From the NCBI GenBank assembly GCA_027943335.1, contig BSBK01004083.1, forward strand, positions 124,001-188,000: 64,000 nucleotides of DNA. The letters are read 5' to 3'. Both the position numbers and the translations under genes were made by a program. Numbering within the stretch: the stretch's first letter is position 1; each line of letters begins with the position of its first letter. Source of the DNA: Chamaecyparis obtusa (taxonomy: Eukaryota > Streptophyta > Pinopsida > Cupressales > Cupressaceae). A model generated the notes under the pieces. The model made no database searches, was not told where the DNA came from, and saw only the letters and a list, made by a program, of their open reading frames with translations. Of this stretch, positions 49,577 through 62,747 are shown one piece after another.

Positions 49577-49872
49577 CTTGTATAAGTCATCATCATCTTT
49601 ATTATTTGCTATAGAAAATACATCCAAAGCACCAGTAGAAGCACCATCAGGTCTATCTGGAAATCAAAATTCAGAACCAAAGCCTCGAGATTACTGTAGT
49701 GTTTGTGAAAAGTCTTGATACTTCCAAATATTAGCATCACTGACACTTCTTCGGGCATATTTCATCGACTCATCAAAATGAGTAGCCTTTATTTCAACTA
49801 CCTCGTCACTATTATCCTCATCCATTGCCTCGAGGTTCTCACTTCTTTTTCTTTCACGTTCAATATCCTGTA
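49577..49872 (-). pseudogene. CDC48 C-terminal exon fragment, captured in CACTA
   Basis: After a good acceptor (TTTTACAG|GA at 49872) the minus strand reads IERERKRSENLEAMDED, then EVVEIKATHFDESMKYARRS and VSDANIWKYQDFSQTLQ, and, after a stop in place of Gln, SRGFGSEF and the acidic DDDDLYK end. This is the conserved C-terminus of plant CDC48/p97, an AAA ATPase that unfolds ubiquitinated clients. At least two internal stops are present. It is separated by 11.5 kb of transposase genes from the D1/D2 part at 61394-62588, same strand. Confidence 0.9.
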
Positions 49873-51555
49873 AAAGTGCAGAGGAAAGAGAACATGACAA
49901 ATTATCTTTAGATGATGTTTGAGTTCCTACACCACCGCTTTGATGTTGATAGTCATTGTGTTTCTTTATATTAGAGATTACTTATTGTGATCCTTTGTGC
50001 TTGTTTTCATGTTTTCATGATGAAAATATAAACCTTGTTAACTTTCATAACATGAAAACATCAAACCTATTCTTTGAAGGCTCAATGGAAAAGATGCCTT
50101 TTATGTTATGTTTAATGACAATGCTTGTCATTTGTTGTTTTAGTTTGCCTTATTTTGAAATATTGCATTTGTTTACTTCATGATATTGTAAAATACTATT
50201 TTGATCACTGCAGCTATGTATTGAAGCACCTTGCTATCCTATACTTTGGAATGCTTTAATACATTGATGACTATTTGGAAAGTATTTGGTGGCACTAAAT
50301 TATAAAACATATGTGTCACTATTTCTTTTCCCTATGATTGATTATAAACATCATGGTGTTTTATGGCACTTTCATTAATTGTATCATGGTCGTGCTCTAC
50401 TATTGTACTTAACCTTTAACACATCTCCAATGATTACAATGAATTGCACATGCTTGTGCCTTATGGTTGTTCCATCTTCTTATTGTGTTTGGTTCTGATA
50501 TAAGGCATGATATGTCAATGTCTTCTTATTGTATTTATTCTATTAGGACTTCAAACTGAGTGACATTTCCTTTTCACATGAGCATAGAACTCAAAATTGC
50601 CTCTATAGAAGAAATTGTTCATTAATAGTAGATAGATGTGTTTTCCCCTATGATCTCATGATAATGGCCATATTCAAAAACTCTATAACATGATGGTTGT
50701 TCCTTTTAAGAGAGATGGTTGTTCCATTGTTCTAAAAACTACACTTTGTTGTCCTTTTCACATGATAGCATTATATGTCAGAAGCTTTGAGGTTCTCTTA
50801 CTTTTTGTATGTCATGGATTCACCTCTATGTAGCTAAATATCACTTTGAAAATGATCTTCTTTTAGGAAACAATGAAAATCCTCTATGGGTTCATACTTA
50901 TTGTGACTTCCCATGGCGCACTATCATTGCTTGTACACTGTATTTTTCCATTTCTTTTAAATTGTCACTATCTTTGAAAATTAATGCCATATGTTGCTTA
51001 CATTTGATTCAATTTCCATATTAATTACTCTCTTCAATTGTATTAGGAACTTTTGCCTTAAGCATGTGTGATGCAAACCTAGATATAGATGGGCATTAAT
51101 GCATTAATGATCAATTGAATGCCTTAATGCAGCTCCCAGAGAAAGGCCATCTGGAAGCTTTAGAGGAAATAATTTGTACTAGGTATGGAATCACCTCCAC
51201 TACAATGCCAAATTCTAATGTGTTATTATCTTCAATTGCAAGTTTCTTTTGCAAAAATATATTGTATATCTTTACAAACTAGACAATGTGACTGTACAAC
51301 TCCAGAATATATTCTCTATACTCTCTAATTCAGTAGTCTAGTGAGGAGATTTGTGTAACTCCCAAAATACTTATCCTTTTGAATATTTTGTGGTCTAGTG
51401 AGCATGATTTGTGTGTGTATTTGTAAATCTTGTATAATCTTATAATATTTTATTTTTTTTATTATATACAAGATACTACTAATGTTTGTATGTTTATATT
51501 TTGTATATTTATAGCTTGTGAAGAAAGTCCACACCTGGCAATATGAACCCATAAT
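49873..51555. other. CACTA interior upstream of the transposase gene, nothing recognised
   Basis: AT-rich DNA without recognisable exons on either strand. It could contain CDC48 intron remnants or the transposase leader and promoter; no clear TATA/ATG pair decides this. Confidence 0.4.
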
Positions 51556-51599
51556 AAAATAATGAGACACTTGCTAGATTGTGGTCTTAGTTCCAAAGA

Positions 51600-54500
51600 A
51601 AAGATGTTGAAATATGTTATTGTCCTTGCAAAAAGTGTAAGGGCTTAAAGAATCGAGGAATTCTAATCAAAACAATCCAGAGTCATTGTAGGCAATATGG
51701 TCACATTGAAGGGGGGCACGATTTTCATCAATTGGTGAATGTGGATTTCCAATTGGAGGAACATGGAGGTGTGAATATCCAAGCCAACGATAACGCTCCC
51801 ATGGAAGAAGATGATCCTGTGGAAGAGAACACAATTGAAGATGATGGTATTGGCATAGTCGATAATGTGCCAGAGGACATGATTGAAGAAGATGGTATTG
51901 GCATAGCTAATCAAGATGATCATGATGATGGTACTAGCGCATCTGATAATGATGATGAAGATGGTCTTGATATAGCTATAATTGAGAAGGCATAAAAGCC
52001 CCTATACCAAGGCTCCCAAACAACTCTTCTCTCCGCTATAGTGTTGTTGGTGAACTTCAAGGTTATGAATGGTTTATCCAATGTAGCAATGTCACGTATG
52101 CTAAGGTATGCCATTTTTGTCATCTTCAATGTTAGAATACCATTATGATTCATTATATTAACAATTCATATTTGTTGTTGTAGGTTGGTAGGTGAGTTTT
52201 TCTTACCACCATCAAACATTTTACCTTGTTCGTACCAAGAATTATCTACCAATGATCACTTTCTATATCATGAACAACATGAATTTGCAATAGAATGCCC
52301 TGTTTGTCATACTAGTAGATATCGGTCAAATCAAATAACAAAAAAGGTGCCTCACAAGAGTCTTTGATACATTCCCCTTATTCCACGTCTTCAACGATTA
52401 TTCAGGTGCACTAGCTTGGCACAATTTATGGATTACCATGCACACAATATAAGTCAAGATGATATTATGCGAATGCCTGTGGATGGTTCTACATTTAAAG
52501 ATATAGAAACAACATGGCCACACTTTAAAGAAGAGCCTCGTAATCTCAATATTTTAGTGGCAGCGGATGGTGTCAATCCATTTGGAGATATGAGATCTAC
52601 TTACTCAGTGTGGCCTATTTTTGTTATTAACAATAACATTCCTCCTTGGATGTCCATAAAGAGGGAGCACATAATGTTGTCAATGATTGTACCTGGTATT
52701 TTTTCATTTAATAGTTATGTAAATTAATTTATAAACACCGCATCAAGATGGTCATAATAATTATGTAATGTTTTTGTTCATTCAACTAGGTAAGTACCAA
52801 GTTAAAGATATGAACATGTATATTGAGCCCTTATTACCGAGTTGTTGATTTTATGGAATGAGATCACTATGTATGACATCTCTAGACCAATAGGACAAAG
52901 AAAATTTCAATTCCATGCAATGCTTGTATGGACAATACATGATGCCCCTGGGCTAACTCATTTTTGTGGTCTGTTATATATTCATGTTAAGGTTGCATAT
53001 TTTTGGTATGTTATAGTGCTTACACATTATTGACGTATGTTTAAGTTGCGCATGATAATTTTACATGATCCAATTATACGATATCTTTTAGGTCTTCAGA
53101 CAAAGGGTAAATTCGCATGTCCAGTTTGTGGTCCAAAGATGAAATCTCATCATTCAAGAAGTTTAGGAAAGTAGGTGTTCAATGAGTTTAGGCACTTTCT
53201 CCACAATAATCATAAGTATCGAACTATCGAAAAACATCTTTTTAATGGGAAAGAAGAGATGACATCAAGGCCACGAAGAATGACACCTCATCTATGGAAG
53301 TTGGAATACAATAGACTAAATCACCGAGGTAATGTCATTCCATCTGATGATTTTTGTTTAAAATTTAGATTTTGATATTGTCTTTTATTTACTAATGATG
53401 TTATCGATGCTCGTGAAGGTCATCAAGGCATCAATGACCAACTTCCTAGAAGAATAAACAGTTATCCTAGTCAATTTAGTAGGTTGTTGTACTACAAGGA
53501 TATCTCAATCATGCATTTGTTTGATCCTATGCATATTGGAAAGAATGTAACAGAGACACTATCAAAAATATTGGATGGAAGGCGTGACAAAGAAAAAATG
53601 GCCAAAATTTGTAATGACATTCATGAATCCAATCATGCACTAAAAAATTTCATTGAATCAAATAGCAATGGAGACCACATAAACATGAGTGCCCTTCCTT
53701 GGTTATTAACTGAGCAACAAAGTGATGCATTAAAAGAAGTCATAAAAAAACAAAATTTCCAACAGGATTTGCTGCAAATATAAGCAGTCTTGTATCAAAG
53801 AAAGGTGATTTTGGGCTAGGGTTGAAAACACATGATTGGCATACCTTCGTCAAGGTAAGTCATGTTCTCTATTTATAATATATTTGTAAAATTGCATGTA
53901 CTTTTTATTGTATTATTTTACAATATATTGAAAAGATCATTTTTTAATCATTGCAGTTCTTCCTACCTCTATCCCTCCCAAACCAGTTTGACAACAGTGT
54001 TAAACAAGTTATATATGATCTTGGAGAATTCATGAGGTTAGAATTGTTATTATATTTATGACTTGCTTTACTTTTTATGTAATTTATTGTATATTTTTAT
54101 CTAAAATCTTATTTATATGTTCTTGTGAGTTGAATCTCTTTCAAGTGGTTATCATATAAAGAAATTGATAAAAAAGATATAAAATATTAGAAGAGAAAAA
54201 TTCCCCAGCTTATGTGTGAAATGCAAAAGTGTCTACCTCCAACTTTTTTCAATGCTCAAGAACACTACCTCATACATCTAGTTGAGGAGATTGAATTGTG
54301 TGGACCTGTACAAACTAGGTCAATGTGGATGGTTGAGAGGAACTTGAAATTTATGAAGGGCTTGGTTCGACAAAGAGTACATCCTGAGGGTTCTATGGTG
54401 GAGGGATATATGGTATACCAGACCATGGTTTATATTAGTGAATATCTTCCCAAGTTTTCAGCAAATATCCATGTAGATCGCATTTGGGATCCCAACTCTA

Positions 54501-55633
54501 TTAACAAATTTGAAGGGGAGTACTTGATGGGGAAAGGTAGATTGAGGAAAGTGAAAGGTAATTATACGATGTTATTGTAGTTTATTAATTCTTATAGATC
54601 TTCAATATAAGTTGTTTCTAAGCGGTCTATTTGTTTTCTTTACAGTTGGTCGTGAGTGGGATGCACTACATTTGTATATTGAAAACAATCTTGATTGGAT
54701 GATGGTATGGATTCAACAATCTCAAGAAAATGGTCGCTCATTAACATGGGATGGTGTTGCATCATTGGTTAAAGAAGCTCATTGTAATGGAGATCCCAAT
54801 GTTACGCCAATGGTACTTGATCTAGCATATGGTTTAAGAGGTAGAAAGGTACATATAAGTTTACTAACCATGACCCATAAGTTTAATATTAACCCACAGA
54901 TCGATGCAAATAATCTTGACATGTTTGAATAATTGCAGATCAAACACCACAAAGCTATGTACTACCATGGCCGTAAATTTTGCATAAAAAAGTTAGACAA
55001 CACGAAGAAAACTTGTGATTCTGGAATAAGTGCAGTCTTCGAGGTCACCAATATTTCATCTAGAAATGACATACATCCTCAACAATCTAAAAATTGATAC
55101 TATGACATGTTGGATGATATAATTGAGTGTGACTTTAATTCATTCAAATTAGTTCTATTTGTCATCAAATGGTATAGGCTATGACTGAATCAAAATGATC
55201 CTGATAAGACTGTTATTGAACATGATAGTGGATTTACAATGATTAATACAAGGTCATTTGAGCTAGTTGGAGAAGAGCCCTATATTCTTCCAAGCCAATG
55301 TGAGCAAGTGTTTTACTTTTCTGTTCCACATAAATAGAGTTGGTCATTTGTTGTTAGACATGATCCAAGAGGAAGGCCGATATAGTATAATTTGATGGAA
55401 GAAGAAGATACTGAAGAATTAGAAGATGAAGTAAATGATGATCACGGATGACTGTTACACAATGAAGAAGAAGAAAATGATGATGATTCCGGTGATGTTG
55501 ATGATGGTCATGATGATGATGGTCATGATGATGATAGTCATGATGATGGTGATGATGATGATGGTGATGATGATGATGATGATGATGATGATAATCATGA
55601 TGATGACATGGATGAGGAGGATAATGAATAACA
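51600..55633 (+). pseudogene. TNP2-type CACTA transposase gene, multi-exon, decayed
   Basis: Exons in order: transposase-associated N-terminus with CYCPCKKCKGLKNRGILI (51617) and a long acidic linker; PLYQGS to a donor at 52102; CPVCHTSRYRS and IPRLQRLFRCTSLAQFM (52185-52410); core VAADGVNPFGDMRSTYSVWP with IPPWMSIKREHIMLSMI (52560-52690, transposase_21/tnp2); PLLP and ELLILWNEITMYDISRP with a frameshift near 52838; TKGKFACPVCGPK (53100); LFDPMHIGKNVTETL (53510); DUF4218-like FFNAQEHYLIHLVEEIELCG (54240); DUF4216-like ILPSQCEQVFYFSVPHK (55290); Asp/His-rich tail to the stop at 55631. Most introns have GT-AG ends (52103, 53854, 54559, 54850). Stops at about 51576, 51992, 52365, 55095, 55183, 55336 and 55384 inactivate it. 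The protein would cut and join the element ends. Confidence 0.9.
55480..55631. repeat. GAT-rich triplet repeat encoding an Asp/His tail
   Basis: About 150 bp of GATGAT with CAT and GGT interruptions, in frame with the end of the transposase, encodes runs of Asp broken by His, Gly and Ser. It is a simple-sequence expansion. Met/Ile-rich frames on the other phases are artefacts. Confidence 0.9.
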
Positions 55634-55954
55634 TGATCAATGAAATGTATGTCAAGGTATGATCAATGCCACATATGAGGTATTGATTTATTCATAGAAA
55701 TTTGAATTAAGTTATTATGTGTTGAACTCTATAGTCATGTAGTATATTTTGCATCATGTAAATTTTGTCTTCTATGTAATTTGTAGCTTACATATCATGT
55801 AATTTTTGGCTAACTTAAGATAAATGATTTGCATATACAGAAAATTTAACACCTTTGACATGGATCGACAGGTATAATTTATCATTTGGTTTCCTTCTCT
55901 TTAGTCAACAAAATATACAGATCCTACTATGTCTCTCATTTGATGGATTGCAGG

Positions 55955-56698
55955 TATCACCAAATAGGTATTTGTTTGATCTGTCTTCCTCAAGTGAGGA
56001 AAATGCAGGAATAGAAGATAAAAGTGAGACATCTAGTAGGTCTAAATTAGGGAGATCAACTAGAGGTCAAAAGATTAGAAGAAAATTTGATAAACGAATG
56101 CAATTTTTCCTTGCTGAGGGGGGGTCATGTTCTTATGATAATGAGACCAAAGGCAACATAAAGGTTCCCTTAAGGTACACATATCTTTAGAAAGAATGGG
56201 TACCCAAGGAACTACCTCCAGTTAATACTGATTTTCCTGTTAACGAAAGGATATATCGCATAGCTCCATCTTCATTACATGGTTTGGGCTTATTTTCCAT
56301 GGATGGCATAAAGGTCAGTTATAATCAAGTTATTGAATTGATGGAGTATGTAGGACCTTGTTACAATTACATGAATTGGATGCAGATTGTGCAATATAAA
56401 AAAAGTATGCGTAGGTATGCATTGTCAGCAAATTATATACAATGCAAAGCAAATGATCAAACTAAAAGCCTCGCTATGTATATTGATGGAAGGCCAAAAG
56501 CAACAAGGAATATTGTAGGTTTTATAAATAGTTCTCGACCTGTGTCAACTAATAAGTGGCCTAATTGTATATTTGAGGCACACGAGGGAAATCGTGTATT
56601 TGTATGTATGATAAAATCAATAAGTGCAGGGGAAGAGCTTCTAATAGATTACAATTTGAATCATGTAGATAAAAAAAAATTCCCTATCATGGGATTGG
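55955..56698 (+). pseudogene. SET-domain exon of the second CACTA gene
   Basis: Read from the acceptor (TGCAG|GT at 55954) this exon starts with a basic Ser-rich region (KLGRSTRGQKIRRKFDKR) and, after one in-frame TAG at 56188, contains a SET domain: GLGLFSMDGI (56281), ELMEYVGP (56335), MYIDGRPKATRN (56476), NIVGFINSSRP (56509) and ISAGEELLIDYN (56617). These correspond to the G-x-G, Y-x-G, N-H-S-C-region and E-E-L-x-x-D-Y motifs of lysine methyltransferases. The usual Asn-His-Ser-Cys reads Asn-Ser-Ser-Arg, so activity is uncertain, and no post-SET cysteines are seen. The exon ends TTG|GTAAGT at about 56698. It sits 320 bp after the transposase stop, same strand, and splices on towards a transposase_24-like region. 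Confidence 0.8.
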
Positions 56699-56785
56699 TA
56701 AGTATAACATTTAAACTAATTGCCTCCAATTAATATTGACTCCAATCACTTCTGATTGCTAAGAATTACTAATCTTTGTCACAGG

Positions 56786-57905
56786 GCGACATGGATATTC
56801 CACCTCAAGATATAGGCGGGGATGTTCCTCATAGTACACTTTCTTTAGCAAAGGTAAACCTTAATTAGTGTAATTCTACAAATTATATAGAAACAAATGT
56901 CATATTATTATGTTCTTTTATTTATGGCTTTGGAGTTATTTTGATAGAATTTTACTGATATTGATGTCACAACTTGATACTTATTGATAGAGAAAAGCAA
57001 AAGAGGCAGCAGATCTATTTCAATTTGAAGTTGACGTGACATTTAGAGATGACGTAGAATCTAAATATAACCATGTATTCATGGCTACTCAAATAAAAAC
57101 TAAATATGGTAATAAAATTCTTAACTTTCTAATGGAAGCAAATGAAACTAAGGAGTCAAAGGAACTCAAAGAAGAATTGACACGTAGAGTCAATTCTATT
57201 GATGTAAGCAGTAATTAATCTTAAACAATAATTAAAGTTCAATAGATGTTTATATTTTATACTATCTTATGGATCATGATCTAAAATATGATGTGTTCTT
57301 CTTACATAATTTTTTGACACGTGTGAAATGTTGTCAACATGGTGAGGGTTGTAGCGCCACACAACCTTCATGTAAATAATCCTTAAACTTTTAACCATTG
57401 ATTTAACCTTTGTATGCATTATTGACTCAACTTATGTTTGGGATGCTTCTAGTACCCCATTTAATCTTTATCTATAGCAAATGTCTTTGCTAACAATGTA
57501 TTCTACAACTCACGATGAAGTGCAGACACCTCCTTTGGTTAACATTCCGCATTCGACGACTGCATTGTCTGCAACAAGGTGCTTGCAGACATCTTCCTTT
57601 GTACCATCTACAACTGGTAAAACCTTATTTTTCTATATTTTGTTATGTGCTAATCATGAATTGATTATTTTTCTTGTGTGAATTTTATACACTGTATGGA
57701 CCTATTTTGTGCACTAATAGATACACCTACACCTAGTACAAGAACAAATCATACCAGTACTAGTGAAGATCAACCATTTCCTGGATCAGTCCGTGTTACT
57801 AGTACTGGTTCATTTGTGGGGACATTGTTGAACAAGAACAATATGGTTCTGTTAAAATTACCAAAGCTTCTAGGTGCTCTAAAATTGTTATTATTTACAG
57901 TGTAA
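56786..57905 (+). pseudogene. Linker exons of the second CACTA gene
   Basis: Short exons with GT-AG borders follow the SET exon: GDMDIPPQDIGGDVPHSTL (56786-56853), a helical coiled-coil-like exon RKAKEAADLFQFEVDV to EELTRRVNSID (56991-57203), MSLLTMYSTTHDEVQTPP (57481-57618) and TPSTRTNHTSTSEDQPFPG (57721-57900). Ser/Thr/Pro-rich composition suggests a flexible linker. Exon borders are by eye. Confidence 0.6.
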
Positions 57906-58127
57906 TTATAGTTTACTTATACATAACTCATTTTGGACTGATAATCCCATACTATTTTTGTAGCAAATGATGTTTTTTATTATCATCTTTTTGAAATGAC
58001 ATAAAGCTATTTGGGCCCACCATACGTAAAAGGTATGTAGCTTCATAATATTGGTACAATATTTTTGTTATCTTCCATTTATTGTACTATATTAAAGTTA
58101 TGATATCTAACAATTTTGTTTTTTAAA

Positions 58128-58593
58128 AAAAGGTGGAATGATCAAGATGCTGACTTTAAAAATCAGCTCATTAAATGTTTAGAGGACCTCTTTGGAATTA
58201 AAAGTTTTGACACATGCATGATTCTTAAAAGAGCATCCAAACATATAAAGATTGTGAGGGACCAATATAGAAGGGCTCTAAAGGATAACCCAAAGTACGA
58301 GCGTCCTCCTATGATTCCACCGATGGAGTGGAATGAAATAATGGAAGATGCAAAAGAGAAAAGGCTAAAGTGTAGTGGAATTCAACCATAAGATGGAAAA
58401 AGAAGGTATGTCGTGATAGTATTAAGTAGAATGTAATCATGCACTAATTAGTGATCTTTGCAAATATATAATCTAACATGTTTCAAACTTTTCATAGACT
58501 ACAAGAGACATAAAAAGCCACACAAGCGAGATTAACAAAGGTTGGCCAACACAAACTTGGCTCTGGTGGCTATATGAAACTTCACTCTTGACT
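58128..58593 (+). pseudogene. Transposase_24-like (Ptta/En/Spm) region of the second CACTA gene
   Basis: It reads RWNDQDADFKNQLIKCLEDL, then MILKRASKHIKIVRDQYRRA and PPMEWNEIMEDAKEKR (58128-58390), then after an intron KATQARLTKVGQHKLGSGGY (58518-58580). Trp near the start, a helical block with R-x-x-L, W-x-x-x-x-x near the end and a final N/T-R-x-x-x-x-H-x-x-GS-x-x-Y motif are the hallmarks of the plant transposase family that includes the second protein of many CACTA elements. It probably binds the element's DNA. It ends at a TGA where the frame should continue. Confidence 0.75.
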
Positions 58594-58706
58594 TGTAAGT
58601 AGTAGCATTGGAATTTCATATCAAATTTTTATATATAAGGTTGCAAACAATTTTGTTTAATCAAATCATACATGTAAAAGTGACAATATTAAACAAAAAA
58701 TACAAG

Positions 58707-59422
58707 GCACAAAATTCAATGTAGAGCCCACAGATGAAGACAAGAGAATAGCCTTGAAGGAAGGCTATGCAGTCATGGCTGCACGCCTACGCCAAGAATC
58801 CCAAAGCCATAATGAATAATCTGCTACACCAGATGAGACACAGGTAAATTGGTCAAATGAAAAGTAAATCAAATTGAATAGTTAATTTCGAACATAAATT
58901 AACTATTTCAAGATAACAATGTGCATGACATTTCAATACAACCTTCAAATCCTACCACAGAACCTGGGTGTGACGAAGGCCATGATGTACATCACAGTGT
59001 TGGAGGTATTAATTTTCTATTGGAAATAAATTATGTAATTATTAATAGAATTTAACATCTTTAATTGTAATTGATCGTGTAACCTTTTTTTGAATATTTT
59101 AGAGCATGTTGAGCATGTTGAGGTGGCAAAAGATCAAAATGTTATTTTACATGATGATGTGGCATTGTCAGGTAAAGAGAAATGCATGTTATGTTCTACT
59201 GGTTAATGAAATACATGTAACAGTAAAAAAAAGTATGCAAATTTAACCCATTTACTTATTATTGCAATAGACCTCCCTTTAGTGTAGTAGCGTCGTCCTC
59301 CTTGAGACATGAGGAAGCATCATAATTTGAGATCACAACCAAAAGAGGAGGAAGATAATATTGATGCTCCTGTCAACCTTTACCTAAATAATAAATCTAA
59401 GAAAAACCTAAAAAAGAAATGA
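58707..59422 (+). pseudogene. C-terminal exons of the second CACTA gene
   Basis: Four small exons with GT-AG borders: EPTDEDKRIALKEGYAVMAA (58707-58843, one TAA), VHDISIQPSNPTTEPGCD (58913-59004), EHVEHVEVAKDQNVILHDD (59102-59171) and a basic end with MRKHHNLRSQPKEEEDN and KKNLKKK to the TGA at 59420. The last exon has three further stops in its first 40 bp. The Lys/Arg-rich end could be a nuclear signal. Confidence 0.55.
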
Positions 59423-60277
59423 TTTCTTAAATATGCTCTTTGATAAAACTTGTTAGATTAACTTTGGTGGATAATGAAAGAATGTTGTTTTAAGTAATTA
59501 TCTATGAATGTTGTGTATTAATATTGAATTATATGTCATGTTAATGAATATTGTCATTTTTTAATGAATTCTTGATTAGTGTTGCGTATTAATGAATGTT
59601 ATGTGATTGTATTGATTGAATGTTATAGTTCATAAATGGATGAATGAAGTGTGTAATTAGATGTTAATGGGGAATTTAGATTGATGTTAGGGGGAGGGGG
59701 GGTGAGGCCAGATGAGCTTCCACCTTCATGTGGTTGGCCTTGTTAAGTAGAGAATATTAAAGCATTCTCGAAACCAAGTGAAGCTCAAACTAACACACCT
59801 TCATTATTTAATCAATTTCATTAGTTCTAGGTCTTTGCTCATAAGTGCATTTTGAATGTGTCATTTTCAAGCAACTATCAAATAAAAAACTAGAAGGGCC
59901 AATAGTCAACTTATCATTGTCATTGTCTGGCATGATTCGGCTTCATTTTGTGTAAGTATTCTCGTATTGAATGTGTCAACCTCTCTTGGCTTAATGTGGA
60001 TTATTTCATTGGTTTGTGTTTTTGAGTAGGTGAAGTGTTAAATCAGGTATTAGTTGGATCTATAAGTAGCATAGATATTCTATAGCTAATAGCCTAATAA
60101 ACCCACATGAATAAATTTACTTGCTGTCCCCTTAGGATTTACTTAAGCAAACAGTCCTTATGTGCTAAAAAATTAGTTGTTTTAGTGCTGCAATTGTAGA
60201 TGATTGTATGCATGAATTCAATGGTAAGAACTAAACATTTAGGCTCTATGATAATGCTTGTCATCCTTATATGGTAG
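59423..60277. other. CACTA interior, nothing recognised
   Basis: AT-rich sequence with repeated AATGAAT/TGTTATG phrases just after the second gene, probably its 3' end and intron remnants of captured genes. Confidence 0.4.
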
Positions 60278-60350
60278 GCAAATGAATCCAAGAAGGAAGC
60301 TTTCAGGAAATATTTGGAGTCAAGTGGCGTGCTTGATACCCTCACAAAAG
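60278..60350 (+). pseudogene. Captured exon of an AMY-1/MYCBP-like gene
   Basis: A single 73-bp exon, preceded by GGTAG and followed by GTCTGC, reads KKEAFRKYLESSGVLDTLTK. Plant c-Myc-binding-protein homologues share SKKEAFRKYLE-x-SGVLDALTKVLVALYE. The remaining helices are missing. The frame is intact over the exon. Confidence 0.75.
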
Positions 60351-60683
60351 GTCTGCGACAGTTCTTCTTATATGATGAAATGCTGAATCTAGAAAATTAA
60401 TTTGTGAATTTGCATCTATTTGTGAGATAATATATTAATATTGGCAATTCCTCTTATATGATGAAATGCTGATTTTAGAAAATTAGTTTGTGAATTTGCA
60501 TCCATTATTTTTGGATGCTTGAATGTTATGTTTGCCTTGTGAAGATTCAAATTAATTTGATTGATATGATCTTCGAAATGGTGTAGTAGTCTTTTAGATT
60601 AATGTGATTTGTATTATCATATAATATCTCCGCTCTTATAAACTACCTTGTTTCCATGTATGATTTACAATTATTCATTCTAG

Positions 60684-61290
60684 TGTTCCAAAGATGAATC
60701 TGGACAATATCTTTGAGCAAAAGAATGAGGTTGCTAAAGCTGTTGAAGAACTTGAAAAGGTTGATATATTCATATCAGTTTCATTTATTTATTGATGTGT
60801 ATTATCAATTGATTACTGTAAAATATCTCTTAAATATCAAACAAGATGAAATTTGAATGTAGTATGATTCAATCGTTCATTTCTATGCTTACAAGCTATG
60901 TCAAACTACGGATATGAGATAGTTCAAACACTTATTATGGATATAGAGGTTGATGTGCATGTCAAGAAAGAAATGAATGAAATAAATGCAGGTAAGACTT
61001 TTACATCCAATACTAAATGTCCTTTTTACCATGATATTGTTGGAGATTGCTAGCATATACTTTTGCATTTTGTAAATGGGTTGATGGTATTCATTTATTT
61101 AAGAAAACCCAACTCATTATCCTCAACTTTGTTCAAATTTTTGTTCTATATCTGTTTAGTTTATTTACCCAAAATTTCTCTCAATTTCACCATCATTCAT
61201 TTCATTGTTTGATATCAGCTGTAAGAATGAGGGTGGCAACACAAGAAAAAGAAAAGGTAGAGAAAATTTTACAAATAAAGAGAGCAGAAG
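60684..61290 (+). pseudogene. Captured three-exon fragment of a HIR (SPFH/band 7) gene
   Basis: Exon A (60684-60759) reads [20 protein letters not shown], exon B (60896-60991) [18 protein letters not shown] and [12 protein letters not shown], exon C (61219-about 61290) RMRVATQEKEKVEKILQIKR and AEAF. Plant hypersensitive-induced-reaction proteins have VPKLxLDxx[35 protein letters not shown] and RVAAxEKAEAEKILQIKRAEGEAE in this order. They are lipid-raft scaffold proteins. Introns are retained, so capture was from DNA and not from mRNA. One Glu of EEELEK is missing and the fragment stops inside exon C. Confidence 0.85.
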
Positions 61291-61370
61291 CTTTCCTTAT
61301 TTTATTTGTCAGTATGCATCAACACTTCCTTTTATGTTATATATGTATATTTTATAGATTTGTATATTTA

Positions 61371-62594
<1,224 letters not shown>

Positions 62595-62693
62595 TCAGAG
62601 CCTATCTCTCAAATAGTTCAAACAAAATGAAAAAACCCACATTTTCACGTAGAGGAGAGTAGATGGATTGCTAGAGCCCAAAGCAGTCTGGAA
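62595..62693 (-). repeat. Second copies of two CDC48-derived segments
   Basis: 62595-62628 repeats 61557-61590 (ATAGTTCAAACAAAAT end) and 62662-62693 repeats 61719-61749 (GATGGATTGCTAGAGCCC). The second copy still has the CAG Gln codon where the first has TAG. Confidence 0.85.
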
Positions 62694-62747
62694 AATAGAA
62701 CAAGCAGGGATCTGTTGGCAATAAGTAGTAAAATGAGTGTGGACACC

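Noticed and set aside
55435..55662. Met-rich and Ile-rich frames on either strand
   Set aside because: They are out-of-phase readings of the GAT repeat that encodes the transposase tail.
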